Shown here piece by piece: positions 19,966 through 29,314 of a stretch of DNA of 64,000 nucleotides (the stretch's first letter is position 1; every line of letters starts with the position of its first letter). Position numbers and translations under genes: made by a program. The notes below the pieces were generated by a model, which was not told where the DNA came from, did not search any database, and saw only the letters and a list, made by a program, of their open reading frames with translations. Source of the DNA: Nocardia brevicatena NBRC 12119 (GTDB taxonomy: Bacteria > Actinomycetota > Actinomycetes > Mycobacteriales > Mycobacteriaceae); contig NZ_BAFU01000248.1 in the NCBI RefSeq assembly GCF_000308495.1, positions 1 to 64,000 on the forward strand. The letters run 5' to 3'.

Positions 19966-20700
19966 TTGATCCGATCGATTTCCCCCGCCGCTCGTGGTGT
20001 CGCCGGTTGCCGCAGATCAACGAGGTGCCTCCGCTGTTGTATCTGCACGGGCTGTCCACCGGCGACTTCGCCCCGGGCGTTCGAGCAGTTCCTCGGCACC
20101 GGGTCGGGCCTGTCCGTGTCGGCGGTCAACAAGCTGACCGGCCAATGGCAGGACGAAGCGAAAGCCTTTGCTACCAGGTGGCTTTCGGGTGTGGATTATG
20201 TGCATTTGTGGGTGGACGGCATCCACCTGAAAGTCCGCTTGGAGCAGGAGAAATTGTGCCTGCCGGCGGTGATCGGCATACGCGCCGATGGCTGCAAGGA
20301 ACTCATCGCACTCACTGACGGGTACCGCGAATCGCACGAATCGTGGGCGGATCTGCTGTGTGATTGCCGCCGCCGCGGTATGCGGGCGCCGGTACTGGCC
20401 GTCGGCGACGGGGCGCTGGGGTTTGGAAGGTGGTACGGGAGGTGTTCTCCGAGACCCGCGAGCGGCGCTGTTGGTGGCATAAGCAGGAAAATATACCTGC
20501 TGCGCTGCCGAAATCAGCTCATTCGGGGGCGATCGCGACGATGAAGGGGATCTACAAAGCCGAAGACATCGACCACGCCCAGTTAGTTCGAGATCGTCTA
20601 CGGCGCAAAATATCCCAAAGCTGTCGCGAAGATCACCGGTGATGCCGATGCGCTGCAGGGGCAAACCGCTCGAACGCCCCATCGATATCACCCCGGCACC
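19966..20700 (+). pseudogene. IS256 (mutator)-type transposase remnant
   Basis: Catalytic-core pieces of an IS256-family transposase: VDYVHLWVDGIHLKVRLEQE (first Asp), LIALTDGYRESHESWADLL, RGMRAPVLAVGDGALGF (second Asp). In a shifted frame come RRCWWHKQENIPAALPKSAH and MKGIYKAEDIDHAQ, and in a third VYGAKYPKAVAKITGDAD. At least two or three frameshifts and a missing C-terminus make it non-functional. The N-terminal portion (LLYLHGLSTGDFAPGV) is also out of frame. Confidence 0.8.
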
Positions 20701-20738
20701 AACCACTGAATCCGGATAAACGGCAGTCGCGTAATCGC

Positions 20739-21428
20739 TTATGCCCGGTTTTCTGTCACCCGCTGCCGGCTCTCGGCCGGCCGCGGCGCAACCTCGATCA
20801 CGCGAAGCAACTGCCATCGCGCCTCCTCCCATCGGGCGACTCGTGCTGCAGTGCGAGCATTGCCAGTAACCTCGCCCTGCATCCCTGCCGTGGCACGATG
20901 AGCGGCGTACGCACCAACGGCGGCCTGCGCCTCCTTGGCGACGTCGACTGCTCTGGGCACGTACCTGTTGGACTGGACCATCCCGGCGCCCTCCATTTCG
21001 CGCTGACAAGCCGCACAGACGGACACCGACGCGACCCCACTGGCATCGACGACATCCTGGCCATCACCACGAGCGCCGAAGTAATCCGAACGAGCACGAG
21101 CAAGAAGACCGGCATCGCCAGTGCCCGCCAGGAGCCGCCGCGCCGCGTCGAGATACCCACGCGACGCCCGAAGCAGGTCGCCGCTGATGCTATCGGCACA
21201 AACATCGAGAACATGAGCGCCGAAGTCCAGACACACGGCTTTACGCCGGCCCGGCTCTGCCGCCTCGAGCAAATCGACCAGAACGGAAGGAATAACGATC
21301 ACGACGTGACACTCCTGGCCGATCGAGCAAAGTCCTTCGACCGACAGCCCCGTCGCCACGTCAGCCCAGTTGCCGCACATCCACAGGTCTTGCCGATATC
21401 TCCGTGTGTCGAGCTCTCGGCTCGACAT
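20739..21428 (-). CDS. Conserved hypothetical helical protein
   Basis: Up to 229 residues, Ala/Arg-rich and predicted helical. Distinct segments are LVDLLEAAEPGRRKAVCLDF, HVLDVCADSISGDLLRASRG, DAARRLLAGTGDAGLLARA and DVAKEAQAAVGAYAAHRA. The layout (short stretches of Asp, Cys, Arg with repeated Ala-rich helices) vaguely resembles actinobacterial proteins annotated as putative immunity proteins, but this is not secure. A later start such as MCGNWADVATGLSVE is possible. No membrane segment or signal is present. Confidence 0.5.
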   Translation of the reverse strand: MSSRELDTRRYRQDLWMCGNWADVATGLSVEGLCSIGQECHVVIVIPSVLVDLLEAAEPGRRKAVCLDFGAHVLDVCADSISGDLLRASRGYLDAARRLLAGTGDAGLLARARSDYFGARGDGQDVVDASGVASVSVCAACQREMEGAGMVQSNRYVPRAVDVAKEAQAAVGAYAAHRATAGMQGEVTGNARTAARVARWEEARWQLLRVIEVAPRPAESRQRVTENRA

Positions 21429-21495
21429 CCTGCTTCTGTCGATCGGGGTGTCGCGTTCTGGCAGGGTGGCGGCACGGGTGTGAGCGTGATCCTAC

Positions 21496-22167
21496 CTACC
21501 CGGCGTGTTGTCGGCGCACCATCTCGGTGATCCAAATGGGCGCGTACGGTGACGTGCAGTTCGGTGGGGTCGGGTAGTCGGCGAGCACCTGTAAGCGTTC
21601 ACCGATGTCGATCGCCCGGGCGCGGTGTGCGGCGTGTTCGATCCCGATCTGGGCCAGGCAGTGGTTCATCGCCCACTGTAGGCGATCCGGGGCGTTCTTC
21701 ATCTGTGCCTCGATGATGTCGAGCAGTCCGGCGAGGTCGAGGCCGGCCGGCCTCTTTGCCACGCGGTCGGTGGTCAGCGCCCAGCCGGCACTCGCGACCA
21801 CCGGATCCGGATCGGCGGACCAGACCAGGCGCAGTGCTTCGGCGTGCGGGTTCTTCTTTACCACGTAGTTCACCAGCCAGTCGCACACCTTGGGTGTGTG
21901 TGCCGCGCGCAACATGGCGTCCAGCTCGTCGTGCTCGAAGTCCTTCGGCCGGCAGATCAGCAGCGCCAGCAGTCTCGCCGTGGTGTCCTCGGTCTCCCAG
22001 AGTCGACGGGCGAGTTCGGGCTGTGTTTTCAGCCGCTTGGCGAGAGCGCGCAGCCTGCCGAGGTTTACGCCGTGATCGTCACCGTGCTTCTCGTTCACCT
22101 CGCGGATCTTCGGGTCCTCGAGCGCGGCCAACTCGGCCATCACCTCGGCCACCGTCGTATCGGTCAC
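21496..22167 (-). CDS. AlkD-like DNA alkylation repair protein
   Basis: A 223-residue helical-repeat protein. The GTG start at 22167 is set by AGGAGG 7 bases upstream. Features typical of the AlkD/HEAT-like glycosylase family: VNLGRLRALAKRLKTQPELA, RRLWETEDTTARLLALLICR, CDWLVNYVVKKNPHAEALRL and a final RLQWAMNHCLAQIGIEHAAH. These proteins bind alkylated DNA on a concave HEAT-like surface. Single gene, with no obvious partner. Confidence 0.75.
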   Translation of the reverse strand: MTDTTVAEVMAELAALEDPKIREVNEKHGDDHGVNLGRLRALAKRLKTQPELARRLWETEDTTARLLALLICRPKDFEHDELDAMLRAAHTPKVCDWLVNYVVKKNPHAEALRLVWSADPDPVVASAGWALTTDRVAKRPAGLDLAGLLDIIEAQMKNAPDRLQWAMNHCLAQIGIEHAAHRARAIDIGERLQVLADYPTPPNCTSPYAPIWITEMVRRQHAG

Positions 22168-22471
22168 CTCGGCCTCCTGTCCGTTATGTGGGATTCAGCC
22201 TACGAGCAAGCACGATGAGCCAGAGAAGCGGCAAGCGCACGGTCAAGGCCGCTATCCGTACTTCGGCACGAGTGCACGCGTTCGGTGGGCGTCTCGTCGA
22301 AGGAGCCGGCAGTCTCTACCGACAAGTCGACCGCCCTGTGCGCAGCTGTATCGTCGCCGTCGGCGCGGGGAAAGTCGCTCGGTATGGGTGTTCACTTCAT
22401 TCGGTAGCGCGCTGACTGGCGTGGACGCCTGGGGACAAGCCGTGATCGCCGAGGTGGTCGTCCCTGTTGTC
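22168..22471. other. Short intergenic region
   Basis: About 300 bases between the AlkD-like gene and the pentapeptide remnant. It should hold the AlkD-like gene's promoter. No convincing gene is seen. Confidence 0.3.
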
Positions 22472-22960
22472 TCAGGGCGGGGATGTGATACCGGTGGGCC
22501 ACCGTGTGCCGGGGCCGGCCCCGATGTCGGTGAGGTCGCGCCGGTGAAGTCCGCCCCGGTGAGGTTCGCGTGACCGAAACGTGCCCAGGGGAGGACCGCG
22601 CCGGCCAAATGTGCGCCGGTGAGGTCTGCGGCGCTGAGGTCGGCGCTGGTGAATGCCGCGCGGGCGAGGTCCGCATCGGCCGGTATCGTGTTGGAGAGTG
22701 ATGGTGATGCGGAGTCCGGACCCGACCGGTGCGGCTGTTACGCCATCGGTACAGGTGCGGGCTGATCGGTCATGGATCGTTCGCGAAGGGGTATGCACTC
22801 GAGGTGGCCAGGGTCTCCCCGGCCTCGAGGACATCGATACCGTGGGCGGGGGCGGCGGGGTCGGTGCGGTGGTGGTCCCAGAACCCGCGGCAGGTCGCGT
22901 GCGGTGCCGGCCGTCCGTCTCCATAGGTGCTGTGGCAGACGACGTAGGAGTGCCGGCCGA
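22472..22960 (-). pseudogene. Pentapeptide-repeat protein remnant
   Basis: Pentapeptide A(D/N)LxxA repeats are readable between about 22700 and 22530: ADLARAAFTSADLSAADLTG, then AHLAGAVLPWARFGHANLTG and ADFTGA. One base is missing after ADFTGA; restoring it gives DLTDIGAGPGTRWPTGITSP and a stop at 22472. The upstream stretch (HSYVVCHSTYGDGRPAPHAT, HGIDVLEAGETL) looks like an N-terminal domain but lies in yet other frames. The gene is inactive as read. Confidence 0.6.
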
Positions 22961-23239
22961 CACGGCGCGGGATCGCGTCGACCGTGGTCCTCTGCCGGAG
23001 GGGCCTCGGGTATGGGGCGATGGGTGTGCGAGTTGCGGCAAGGGCACCCCGACCATGCCGATCACCGGTTTCCTACCCGGTCACGCCCGCGCTGCCATGG
23101 TTGGGCCGGCCGTTGCGCTTCTCGGGCCGCGGGCGGGACGGGGCCGGCCGGCGGCGAATGCTACACCTGTAACCAACTCACGTTTGTGGTGAATGGTTGA
23201 CACTAGAGGCGACAACCTAACTGGTAGGAGGATATTCGA

Positions 23240-23884
23240 ATGGCCGGGCCCTATTCCGATACCGAGAAGAAAAAATACCTCGAGCAAGTGAAAAAACTTC
23301 TCGGCCAAGGCTATTCGCTGAACGCAGCCTGCCGGCAGGTCGCCGAACGCAACGGCGGCCGCCCGTCGGCGACGAGTTTGACCAAGTGGGCCAAGACAGC
23401 AGGATCGGGAAACGACGCCGGCCCGACCACGACCGCCGAGACCGCCGAGAAGCTCGGGCGGGTCGAGGGTGAGGACTCCGAATACCGTCCTGGCCTCGGC
23501 GACCTGGAGAAGGTGGACGCAGCGCTCGAACGGCAGCCCGACAGCGCCGCCGGCGTTGCACCCCTCCCCATCGAGACCACGCACACCGAGGGGCGTTCCG
23601 ATCAGGGAGCCGAGCGCGACGGTAACAGCTCCATCGCCGCCGACCCGGATCCGGAAAATAACGCGCAGGAGCAGGTGATACACCAAGAGCCGGAGCCGTT
23701 CACCGACAACGCCGACCCCGCCGGCTCCGAGTCGGTGCAGGCATTCCCGGCCGCCGTCGTGGATATGCCGGAGGAAATGGAAGCCGTTCCCGAGCCCACT
23801 CCTCGCCTGCGGGGGATGGTCACCACGATGAGCGAGAAGATCCGTGCGCTGCGCAACCTTGTCACGGGCCACCACAGTCGATAG
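23240..23884 (+). CDS. HTH-containing hypothetical protein with acidic tail
   Basis: A 214-residue protein; TAGGAGG lies 9-10 bases upstream of the ATG. Residues 5-50 (YSDTEKKKYLEQVKKLLGQG, YSLNAACRQVAERNGG, SATSLTKWAKTAG) form a helix-turn-helix resembling the DNA-binding part of transposase-type regulators. Residues 60-190 are acidic, Pro/Glu-rich and low complexity. A basic amphipathic end follows (MVTTMSEKIRALRNLVTGHH). It may bind DNA, but no catalytic domain is present. Lower GC at the 5' end than its neighbours suggests transfer. Confidence 0.65.
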   Translation: MAGPYSDTEKKKYLEQVKKLLGQGYSLNAACRQVAERNGGRPSATSLTKWAKTAGSGNDAGPTTTAETAEKLGRVEGEDSEYRPGLGDLEKVDAALERQPDSAAGVAPLPIETTHTEGRSDQGAERDGNSSIAADPDPENNAQEQVIHQEPEPFTDNADPAGSESVQAFPAAVVDMPEEMEAVPEPTPRLRGMVTTMSEKIRALRNLVTGHHSR

Positions 23885-24079
23885 GCCCTGTGTGGGAATG
23901 GCCGGGGAAGCAGGTTCCAGTGCCTTGGCGCGGCGCATCGACCGGACCGCCGCCGCAGCGGCGAACGCGGTGATGACAATGATGGCGCGAACAGCGCCAG
24001 GAGGACACTCGTGCCCGGACGCGGCTGAAGGTGTCCATGGTGCCGCGTCGGCGCAGGGGGGCCGGCCTTTGGGGAGTGG

Positions 24080-24411
24080 TGCTGTTCAGGCGGCTCGTCG
24101 TGGTGGGATGGAGGCCAGGCGCGCAGAGCGTCGGCACGGGAGATGGGTTGATCGTCGGAGAGGGCGGCCAGTTCGATGGCGGCCCAATCCCGAAGCAGCT
24201 CCGACCAGGTGACGCCGCGGGCTTCGGCCTCGGCGCGGATACGTCGGTCCAATTCCACCGGCATGCGCAGAGGTCGAACCACCATGACTTCCTCGGCCAA
24301 CACAAGCGGCGCTTCGGCCTTGGAGACCTCTTCCCACACCAGGTTCGGGTCGTCCATCAAGGCGTCCACCTGCTCAGGTGTCGGTACCGGCCAGTGCCGT
24401 TGCTCGGCCAT
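24080..24411 (-). CDS. Ribbon-helix-helix antitoxin-like protein
   Basis: The ATG at 24411 begins MAEQRHWPVPTPEQVDALMD. The core LRMPVELDRRIRAEAEARGV followed by TWSELLRDWAAIELAAL is a clear ribbon-helix-helix/CopG-type DNA-binding and dimerisation motif. A normal protein would end soon after SRADALRA, but the frame stays open for another 800 bases antisense to the previous gene, so the C-terminal boundary is uncertain and a small frameshift near 24110 is likely. The end given is approximate. Toxin-like fragments lie just upstream on the same strand. Confidence 0.5.
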
Positions 24412-25090
24412 CGGCGGGTCTCCTCCCACTGCTCGAACTCGGCCGGCTCGACGGGGCTCAGGTCCCGGGCCGAGGCGATATGCCATTACCGGCCCGACAC
24501 CTGACAAATGGCCCTCTTCGGCGGTCGCCCCGCGTTTGTGCGGCCCCAAATGGTCAGGATGGATGCTCCGCTGCGATCGTGGCCGCGGCGCGGCCAACGC
24601 GGACGTTTCCCGGTCAGGATCTACATCACTTCCCACGGCTCGATCCCGCGCAACCGATCCCGCGCCCACTCCGGCCGGCCGTAACCCACCCCTCACAGCG
24701 TAGTACGACGTCATATGCACGTCGTACGTCTGACGAGTACGTGCGATCGGGTGCCATCGGTGCCTCGGCACACGGGCTTGGATGCGGGAGACCGGACTTG
24801 CTTGGGGACAGCCGTAGCGCCGCAAGACGCCGCACCCGGCCGGCGGCGGCACTATCGGAGCAGCCCGGTCAGGGCCGGAACTGCGGCCCTGACCGGGCTC
24901 TCCACCTTCGACCCCCTTCACGGACCGGTCGCCGCGCGGGCCAGGCGACCACGCGTTGTCGTCCCGGGTCCCCGCGGTCGAGGACGAGTTTTTCGATCTC
25001 GCCGGCTTTCTGGGCAGGTAGGGGATAATCGCGCGGTGGAGGAATCGGACGAGGGCGGCATCGGTCCAGTCCGTCACTTCGACCATGACG
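24412..25090 (-). pseudogene. Possible BrnT-like toxin, disrupted
   Basis: Two toxin-like pieces flank about 400 bases of unrelated sequence. Near 25090-24970: VEVTDWTDAALVRFLHRAII and, one frame over, QKAGEIEKLVLDRG, resembling the N-terminus of BrnT-like toxins. Near 24490-24420: IASARDLSPVEPAEFEQWEE, resembling their C-terminal iSARxms..E motif. It directly precedes the ribbon-helix-helix gene, as in a toxin-antitoxin pair. This is an inference from short matches. Confidence 0.3.
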
Positions 25091-25186
25091 TCGCCGGCCT
25101 ACACGTCGATGTCCACCACATGATTTCCTCGGCCGTATGGCCTCACCCCCGTTGCCGCTCGAAAGCGAAGTGTGTGATTGTGGGCC

Positions 25187-25360
25187 TCAGTCACGGAAGG
25201 CGTCTTTGACCTTCTCGCCCGCATCCTTCAGATTGGACTTGACCTGGTCGGTCTTGCCTTCTTGCTTCTTCTCCGGGTCGTCGGTGGCCTTACCGTACTT
25301 CTCCTTGGCCTGACCGGCGAGGTTGTCGGCCTTGTTCTTCGCCTTGTCGGTAGCGCCCAT
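25187..25360 (-). CDS. CsbD-family stress protein
   Basis: A 57-residue, highly charged protein: MGATDKAKNKADNLAGQAKE, KYGKATDDPEKKQEGKTDQV, KSNLKDAGEKVKDAF. This is the classic CsbD pattern (small, Lys/Asp-rich, general-stress induced). AAGGGGA lies 6 bases upstream of the ATG at 25360. The biochemical role of the family is unknown. Monocistronic. Confidence 0.9.
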   Translation of the reverse strand: MGATDKAKNKADNLAGQAKEKYGKATDDPEKKQEGKTDQVKSNLKDAGEKVKDAFRD

Positions 25361-25592
25361 GGCGATCCCCTTTCCGCGTCGGCCGGCGATCCGGTGTCGC
25401 CGGTCCTCTCCCGCAGTAGCCGCTGGTGTGGAAACCAAACAGACGCCCGGGACAAACCGGGTGGACAGCCGGACAGCGGACCGGGTGACGGCTGTGACAA
25501 TCGGGCGAGTGCCAACCCGTGTCACGGTGACAGCCGGGGCGGTCCCGGTAGTGCTCGCCGAAAAGCAACGGATCTGCCCGGTTGGGTGAGGA

Positions 25593-26543
25593 TTACGGCC
25601 ATCTTCTACGGCGGCCCGTACGCGGTAGTTTCCGGCCACCCAACAGTTTCCACACATACGCGCGTTCCGCGGCAAGGTCGATCGGTTCGCCCGCCAAGGT
25701 GTCGAGTAGTTCTTGGAGGTGCCAGCGGTGCAGTTTTCCGTAGCGGGCAGAGTAGAGGGCTGCGGTGTGGATCCGGTAGATGTCGGTGGTGTCGAACAGG
25801 GCATATCCGACGAGCTGGTAGATGTCGGTCACAGGCAGCGAGTCCTGCCGCTGCCCTGTTCTCCTGTTCTTCAGCCCTGGCCGGGTTGTCAACCCGATCA
25901 GCACCCCGTTCGCGATGATGTCCGCGTCTGTGCGGCAGAGCTGTGAGGCGGGGAAAGTCGGATCCAGCGTCACGGTGGCCGGTGGGGCGGTCAGTAGGTC
26001 GTCGAGTTCGACAAGCGCCGGCGGGTAGAGGGATTTCAGCTGGTTGACCGCATCTTCTGGGGCCAGGGCGAGCAGGGTGTCGACGGTGAATCTTCCGGTG
26101 CGGATCGGGTCTGCGAGGGGGGAGGTGGGGAAGATGGACGGGTAGCGGTACAGCTGCGTGCACAATGCCAAGGCCCAGCAGGCGCGAATAACGGTGAGCA
26201 GTGTGTTCTCCGGCAGCGGACTGGTGTGGACCGAACCTGCCAGTTTCGCTACTGCCCGGACCTGGTCGATGTATTCGGGGACATCCAATATCGGGTCGGC
26301 GCTGATCGCGGGCCCCGGCAGGTAGTCGGCATCGAGGGTGAACCGCAGAAGGTAGTTGAAGGTAGCCTCCACGGTTCTGGGGCTGGCCGAGCCGCTGTCG
26401 ACCAGCAGGGTCCCAGCGGCCGCGCGGTAGCCGGCCTGCACGGGTCCGGGGTCGGGGAAACGCCGATCGAGGTACTGGCGTAACGGGCAGCCCTTGTCAT
26501 CGATCGCGTCGGCCAGACAGGAATACTGATAGCTCATACGCAT
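25593..26543 (-). CDS. Conserved hypothetical, PD-(D/E)XK-like fold suspected
   Basis: A 316-residue soluble protein. The N-terminal helical part (SYQYSCLADAIDDKGCPLRQ, TVEATFNYLLRFTLDADYLP) is followed by PENTLLTVIRACWALALCTQ. The C-terminal part contains DADIIANGVLIGLTTRPGLK, then DIYQLVGYALFDTTDIYRIH and ALYSARYGKLHRWHLQELLD. In related actinobacterial proteins I recall this position reading as an acidic-then-Lys nuclease motif (lliDiKtt) followed by a Gln-rich helix. Here the Lys position is Thr (GLTTR), so a nuclease activity would be lost. The family assignment is by pattern memory. Confidence 0.55.
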   Translation of the reverse strand: MRMSYQYSCLADAIDDKGCPLRQYLDRRFPDPGPVQAGYRAAAGTLLVDSGSASPRTVEATFNYLLRFTLDADYLPGPAISADPILDVPEYIDQVRAVAKLAGSVHTSPLPENTLLTVIRACWALALCTQLYRYPSIFPTSPLADPIRTGRFTVDTLLALAPEDAVNQLKSLYPPALVELDDLLTAPPATVTLDPTFPASQLCRTDADIIANGVLIGLTTRPGLKNRRTGQRQDSLPVTDIYQLVGYALFDTTDIYRIHTAALYSARYGKLHRWHLQELLDTLAGEPIDLAAERAYVWKLLGGRKLPRTGRRRRWP

Positions 26544-26671
26544 AATGATGGTAGGGGCCGGCGAATTTCCGTGTCGAGAGATTCCGGTCCTTTGCCCTGT
26601 GAAGACAGCTCTGCGGGAGCCTCCGGGACCTCGGATGTAGCTGCTCGAACCAGGGGGCAGGAGCTGGTGTC

Positions 26672-27043
26672 ATGAGTGATCCGGGTGTGTCGAGTTGGCC
26701 GGTTACACCAGGTTACGGCCAGAGTCCGTTCGCCGGAACTGCGCAATGGCACGTGCGGTTCCGGCCGCCGTATCCGACCGAATTGCTCGACGACCTGGTG
26801 ACCCGCGCAGGGATCGAGAGGTACGGCCCGGCGGCGAGGGGGGCTGTCGATTTCGCATGCGGTACGGGCGAGCGGGCCTTGCCGTTGCCTGCCCGGTTCG
26901 GTCTCGTCCGAGCCGTCGATACGGCCGGTGACCGTGCGTTCGAAAGGGGACATCGGTGGACCGGCGCCGCCGCGCAGCGGTTGGGAACACACCTGACCAT
27001 ACGGTCTCGGAGCACGCTCCGATGGTGGATATCGGCCGGGTGA
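26672..27043 (+). pseudogene. SAM-dependent methyltransferase, truncated
   Basis: The start is ATG 26672. FAGTAQWHVRFRPPYPTELL and VDFACGTGERALPLPARFG (SAM-binding motif I, D-F-A-C-G-T-G) followed by VRAVDT identify a class I methyltransferase. Homology stops at about residue 88; the remaining residues are Arg/Ser-rich and the normal 150-180 residue remainder is absent. It was truncated by a deletion or shift. Confidence 0.7.
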
Positions 27044-27088
27044 ATGGAGAAGGGCGGACGAAGACAGATAGTTCACCACGGTGGTGAC

Positions 27089-27600
27089 TCACATAGGGGA
27101 GTGATGCTCGGCGCGCAGTGCACGCACGAACCGTGTGACGGCGCGGCGGCCGGTCAACGTGACCACCGTGGTCGAGCCGTGCTCGCTGAAAAGCTGCCGC
27201 ATTCGCGGCCTCATCCGGCGGCGGTAGCTACCGATGTAGGTGAGGAAATCGAGGGTGATCCGGTCGTAGATCCCATCGCTGTGCTGTCCGCCCCGATATC
27301 TCACCCGACGCTGCAACACCCCCGACAGACAGGTGGTCGCGGGCAGGTTCAGGAAGATCACCGTATCGGCGCGGTACAGCCGGATCGGGAGCGTGCCGGC
27401 GTAGTTACCCTCGATAACCCAGCGGTCCGCGGCCGCCAACTCACGCCGGCGTTCTGCGAATTCCTCCTGGTCCACCGGTTCCACTCACTGTCGTAATAGA
27501 CGGCGTCCACATGCTCACCGGAAGGCCCCACAGGGCGGCCCACTGGTTGGTGAGATAGGTCTTACCGCTTCCTCCGCGATGGGGACAGGGCCGCTGGTAG
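27089..27600 (-). pseudogene. P-loop kinase (adenylate kinase/topology-modulation type), frameshifted
   Basis: The intact C-terminal part runs to the stop at 27089: EEFAERRRELAAADRWVIEG, NYAGTLPIRLYRADTVIFLN, LPATTCLSGVLQRRVRYRGG, then RRMRPRMRQLFSEHG. The expected P-loop GGSGKTYLTNQWAAL is present upstream at about 27590-27545 in another frame, and the linking segment (VDAVYYDSEWN) is in a third. Two frameshifts therefore split an otherwise complete DNA topology modulation-type kinase of about 170 residues. Confidence 0.7.
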
Positions 27601-28773
27601 GTCTCTTCGCAGGCGTGGGCGCCGGGCGTTGCCGCCAGATCTGGCGACCGTTTGGTTTGGTGCGCGTTTCGATGCGATGAGGAGCGAGTAAGTCGACATA
27701 ACCTTATGCGGGACCGCCCCGAGTCGGGTTGGCTCGTGGGTTTGCTGTTCCGCGCCCCGGCCTCACACCAGATCGCCGTGGCGTCCTTCTCGCCGCAGCC
27801 ACCTGGGTGTCTTCGTCCGAACGCGAACGCCGACCGGGTCCAAGATCAGCGCCAGGCCACATTGCTGCGGCTGCTGCCGATCACCGAAGCGTTCGCTGCC
27901 GACCTCTTGGGACGTGAAGTCGAACAGACGTTCGCCGCCTTGTCCGGCAACGTCCTCACGGCAGCAGTAGACGACAGCCTGATCAGTGCAACGAACAGCC
28001 GGTACGAGCAGTCGAAGGCCTACGAGAAGTGGCCGAATGTCAAGAAGCCGGCTTGTGGATTGGGGTCCGTTCGAGCGGCTTGCGCATGCGTGAGACGTCA
28101 TCGCGCACGGCCTGGGCAAGCTCGCTCGACGCCGGAAACAATCCGGAACTTCAATCCGCGACAAGCTGCGCATCGCGGGAATAGCGGTCGAGAATGGCCG
28201 CGTCGTCCCGACCGATCGGAATCTTCTCGACGCGGCACAGGCGTGCTGAGCGTTCATCGAATCGCTCGACCGCGCGGTCCACGGCACGTAAGTCGCCTAC
28301 ACGGGATGTCGGTAAGTCATGTCACCAGCCACAAACGAGGGGTAGGCCCGTGGGTGGCCTGCTGATGGTGCGGTGGATGGTGGAGCGAATGAGACGCCGT
28401 ATTCCCGGGCCGGCTCGTGGTGTCGTCGGGAGATCACTGGTAGTGGCCGGGCACAACGGCATAGAAAAATCTATAGTGGTGGCGGTAGACATCCTCTGAA
28501 GTATGCGGTAGTTTCTATAGTGTTGGAAGTGAAGGAAGTGTCCAGACGGCACGGGAGATGATGAACTGCCCGTGGTAAGACGGCGGGCGCGGGACCAGCA
28601 GGTACGACGGGCGCGCCGCCCGCCGGGCAGCGAGATGAAGTTGCACGGAAAGATGAAGTAACCCTGTGAGGAGAAGGGAGAAGTTACCCGTCGGGTCACC
28701 CGCGAGTACGTGTGATTCGGGTGATCGCCGGCGCTGTGGTTACATGTCGGAAGACGAAGTAATTCCCCCTTTC
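27601..28773. other. Low-confidence coding fragments
   Basis: About 1.2 kb. Plus-strand frames show coding-like stretches: LLRLLPITEAFAADLLGREV, ALSGNVLTAAVDDSLISATN, and further on DVIAHGLGKLARRRKQSG and IRDKLRIAGIAVENGRVVPT up to a TGA near 28238. They sit in different frames and match no family I can name. Between 28400 and 28700 the GC content drops. It is probably another decayed gene pair. Confidence 0.3.
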
Positions 28774-28805
28774 AGTGCCCCGGCGCCGTACGGCGCCGGG
28801 GCACT
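28774..28805 (+). terminator. Perfect 14-bp stem hairpin upstream of the MerR gene
   Basis: AGTGCCCCGGCGCC pairs exactly with GGCGCCGGGGCACT around a GTAC tetraloop. No U-tract follows. It ends 9 bases before the GGAGG ribosome-binding site of the next gene, so it is either a terminator for an upstream transcript or a 5' leader structure controlling that gene. Confidence 0.6.
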
Positions 28806-28826
28806 TCGGCGTATGGAGGCCTCACG

Positions 28827-29141
28827 ATTTCTGAACCCCCCACCGCGAACGAGAAGTTCGACGATGACGATTACCCCGCCTACACCATGGGCCGGGCCGC
28901 GGACATGCTCGGCACCACCCAGGCGTTCCTGCGCAGCCTGGACGAGGCAAAGCTGATCACCCCGCAACGTTCACCCGGCGGACACCGCCGTTACTCCCGC
29001 TATCAGTTGCGTATCGCCGCGCGGGCCCGTGAACTGGTCGACCGCGGCACACCCCTGGAAGCGGCGTGCCGGATCATCATCCTCGAAGACCAACTCGCCG
29101 AAGCCCGCGAACTCAACGCCAGACCCACCCAACAGGAGTGA
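28827..29141 (+). CDS. MerR-type helix-turn-helix regulator
   Basis: The readable domain YTMGRAADMLGTTQAFLRSL, then PQRSPGGHRRYSRYQLRIAA, RARELVDRGTPLEAACRIII and LEDQLAEA is a MerR-type DNA-binding domain with a short helical tail. Homology appears to begin upstream of the first ATG (28887), at ISEPPTANEKFDDDDYPAYT. A GGAGG at 28815-28819 is spaced 7 bases from the ATT at 28827, so an unusual ATT start is likely; ATG 28887 has no ribosome-binding site. The total would be about 104 residues. It converges on cspA and shares a terminator with it. Confidence 0.75.
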   Translation: MSEPPTANEKFDDDDYPAYTMGRAADMLGTTQAFLRSLDEAKLITPQRSPGGHRRYSRYQLRIAARARELVDRGTPLEAACRIIILEDQLAEARELNARPTQQE

Positions 29142-29269
29142 CCGGATACTCGCCACCTTCGGCCGGAAAACCCCTCACGGGTGGCGGTCTCGGGCCTCTG
29201 TACGCAAGCTGCTTCGCGGCTCCGGACGACCTCAGGACCGCGAGACCTGACCGAACGGCCAGAACGAGA

Positions 29270-29300
29270 AAGGCTCCGCACCGTTACGGTGCGGAGCCTT
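29270..29300. terminator. Bidirectional terminator between the MerR gene and cspA
   Basis: AAGGCTCCGCACC (29270-29282) pairs with GGTGCGGAGCCTT (29288-29300) around a five-base loop. It lies between two convergent genes and is flanked by A- and T-biased ends in both directions. Confidence 0.8.
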
Positions 29301-29314
29301 CGAGCCACGCCGAA

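Noticed and set aside
23602-25086. Minus-strand open frame of about 494 codons
   Set aside because: Only the ribbon-helix-helix part (about 24411-24080) looks coding; the rest is antisense to the HTH gene at 23240 or out-of-frame fragments.
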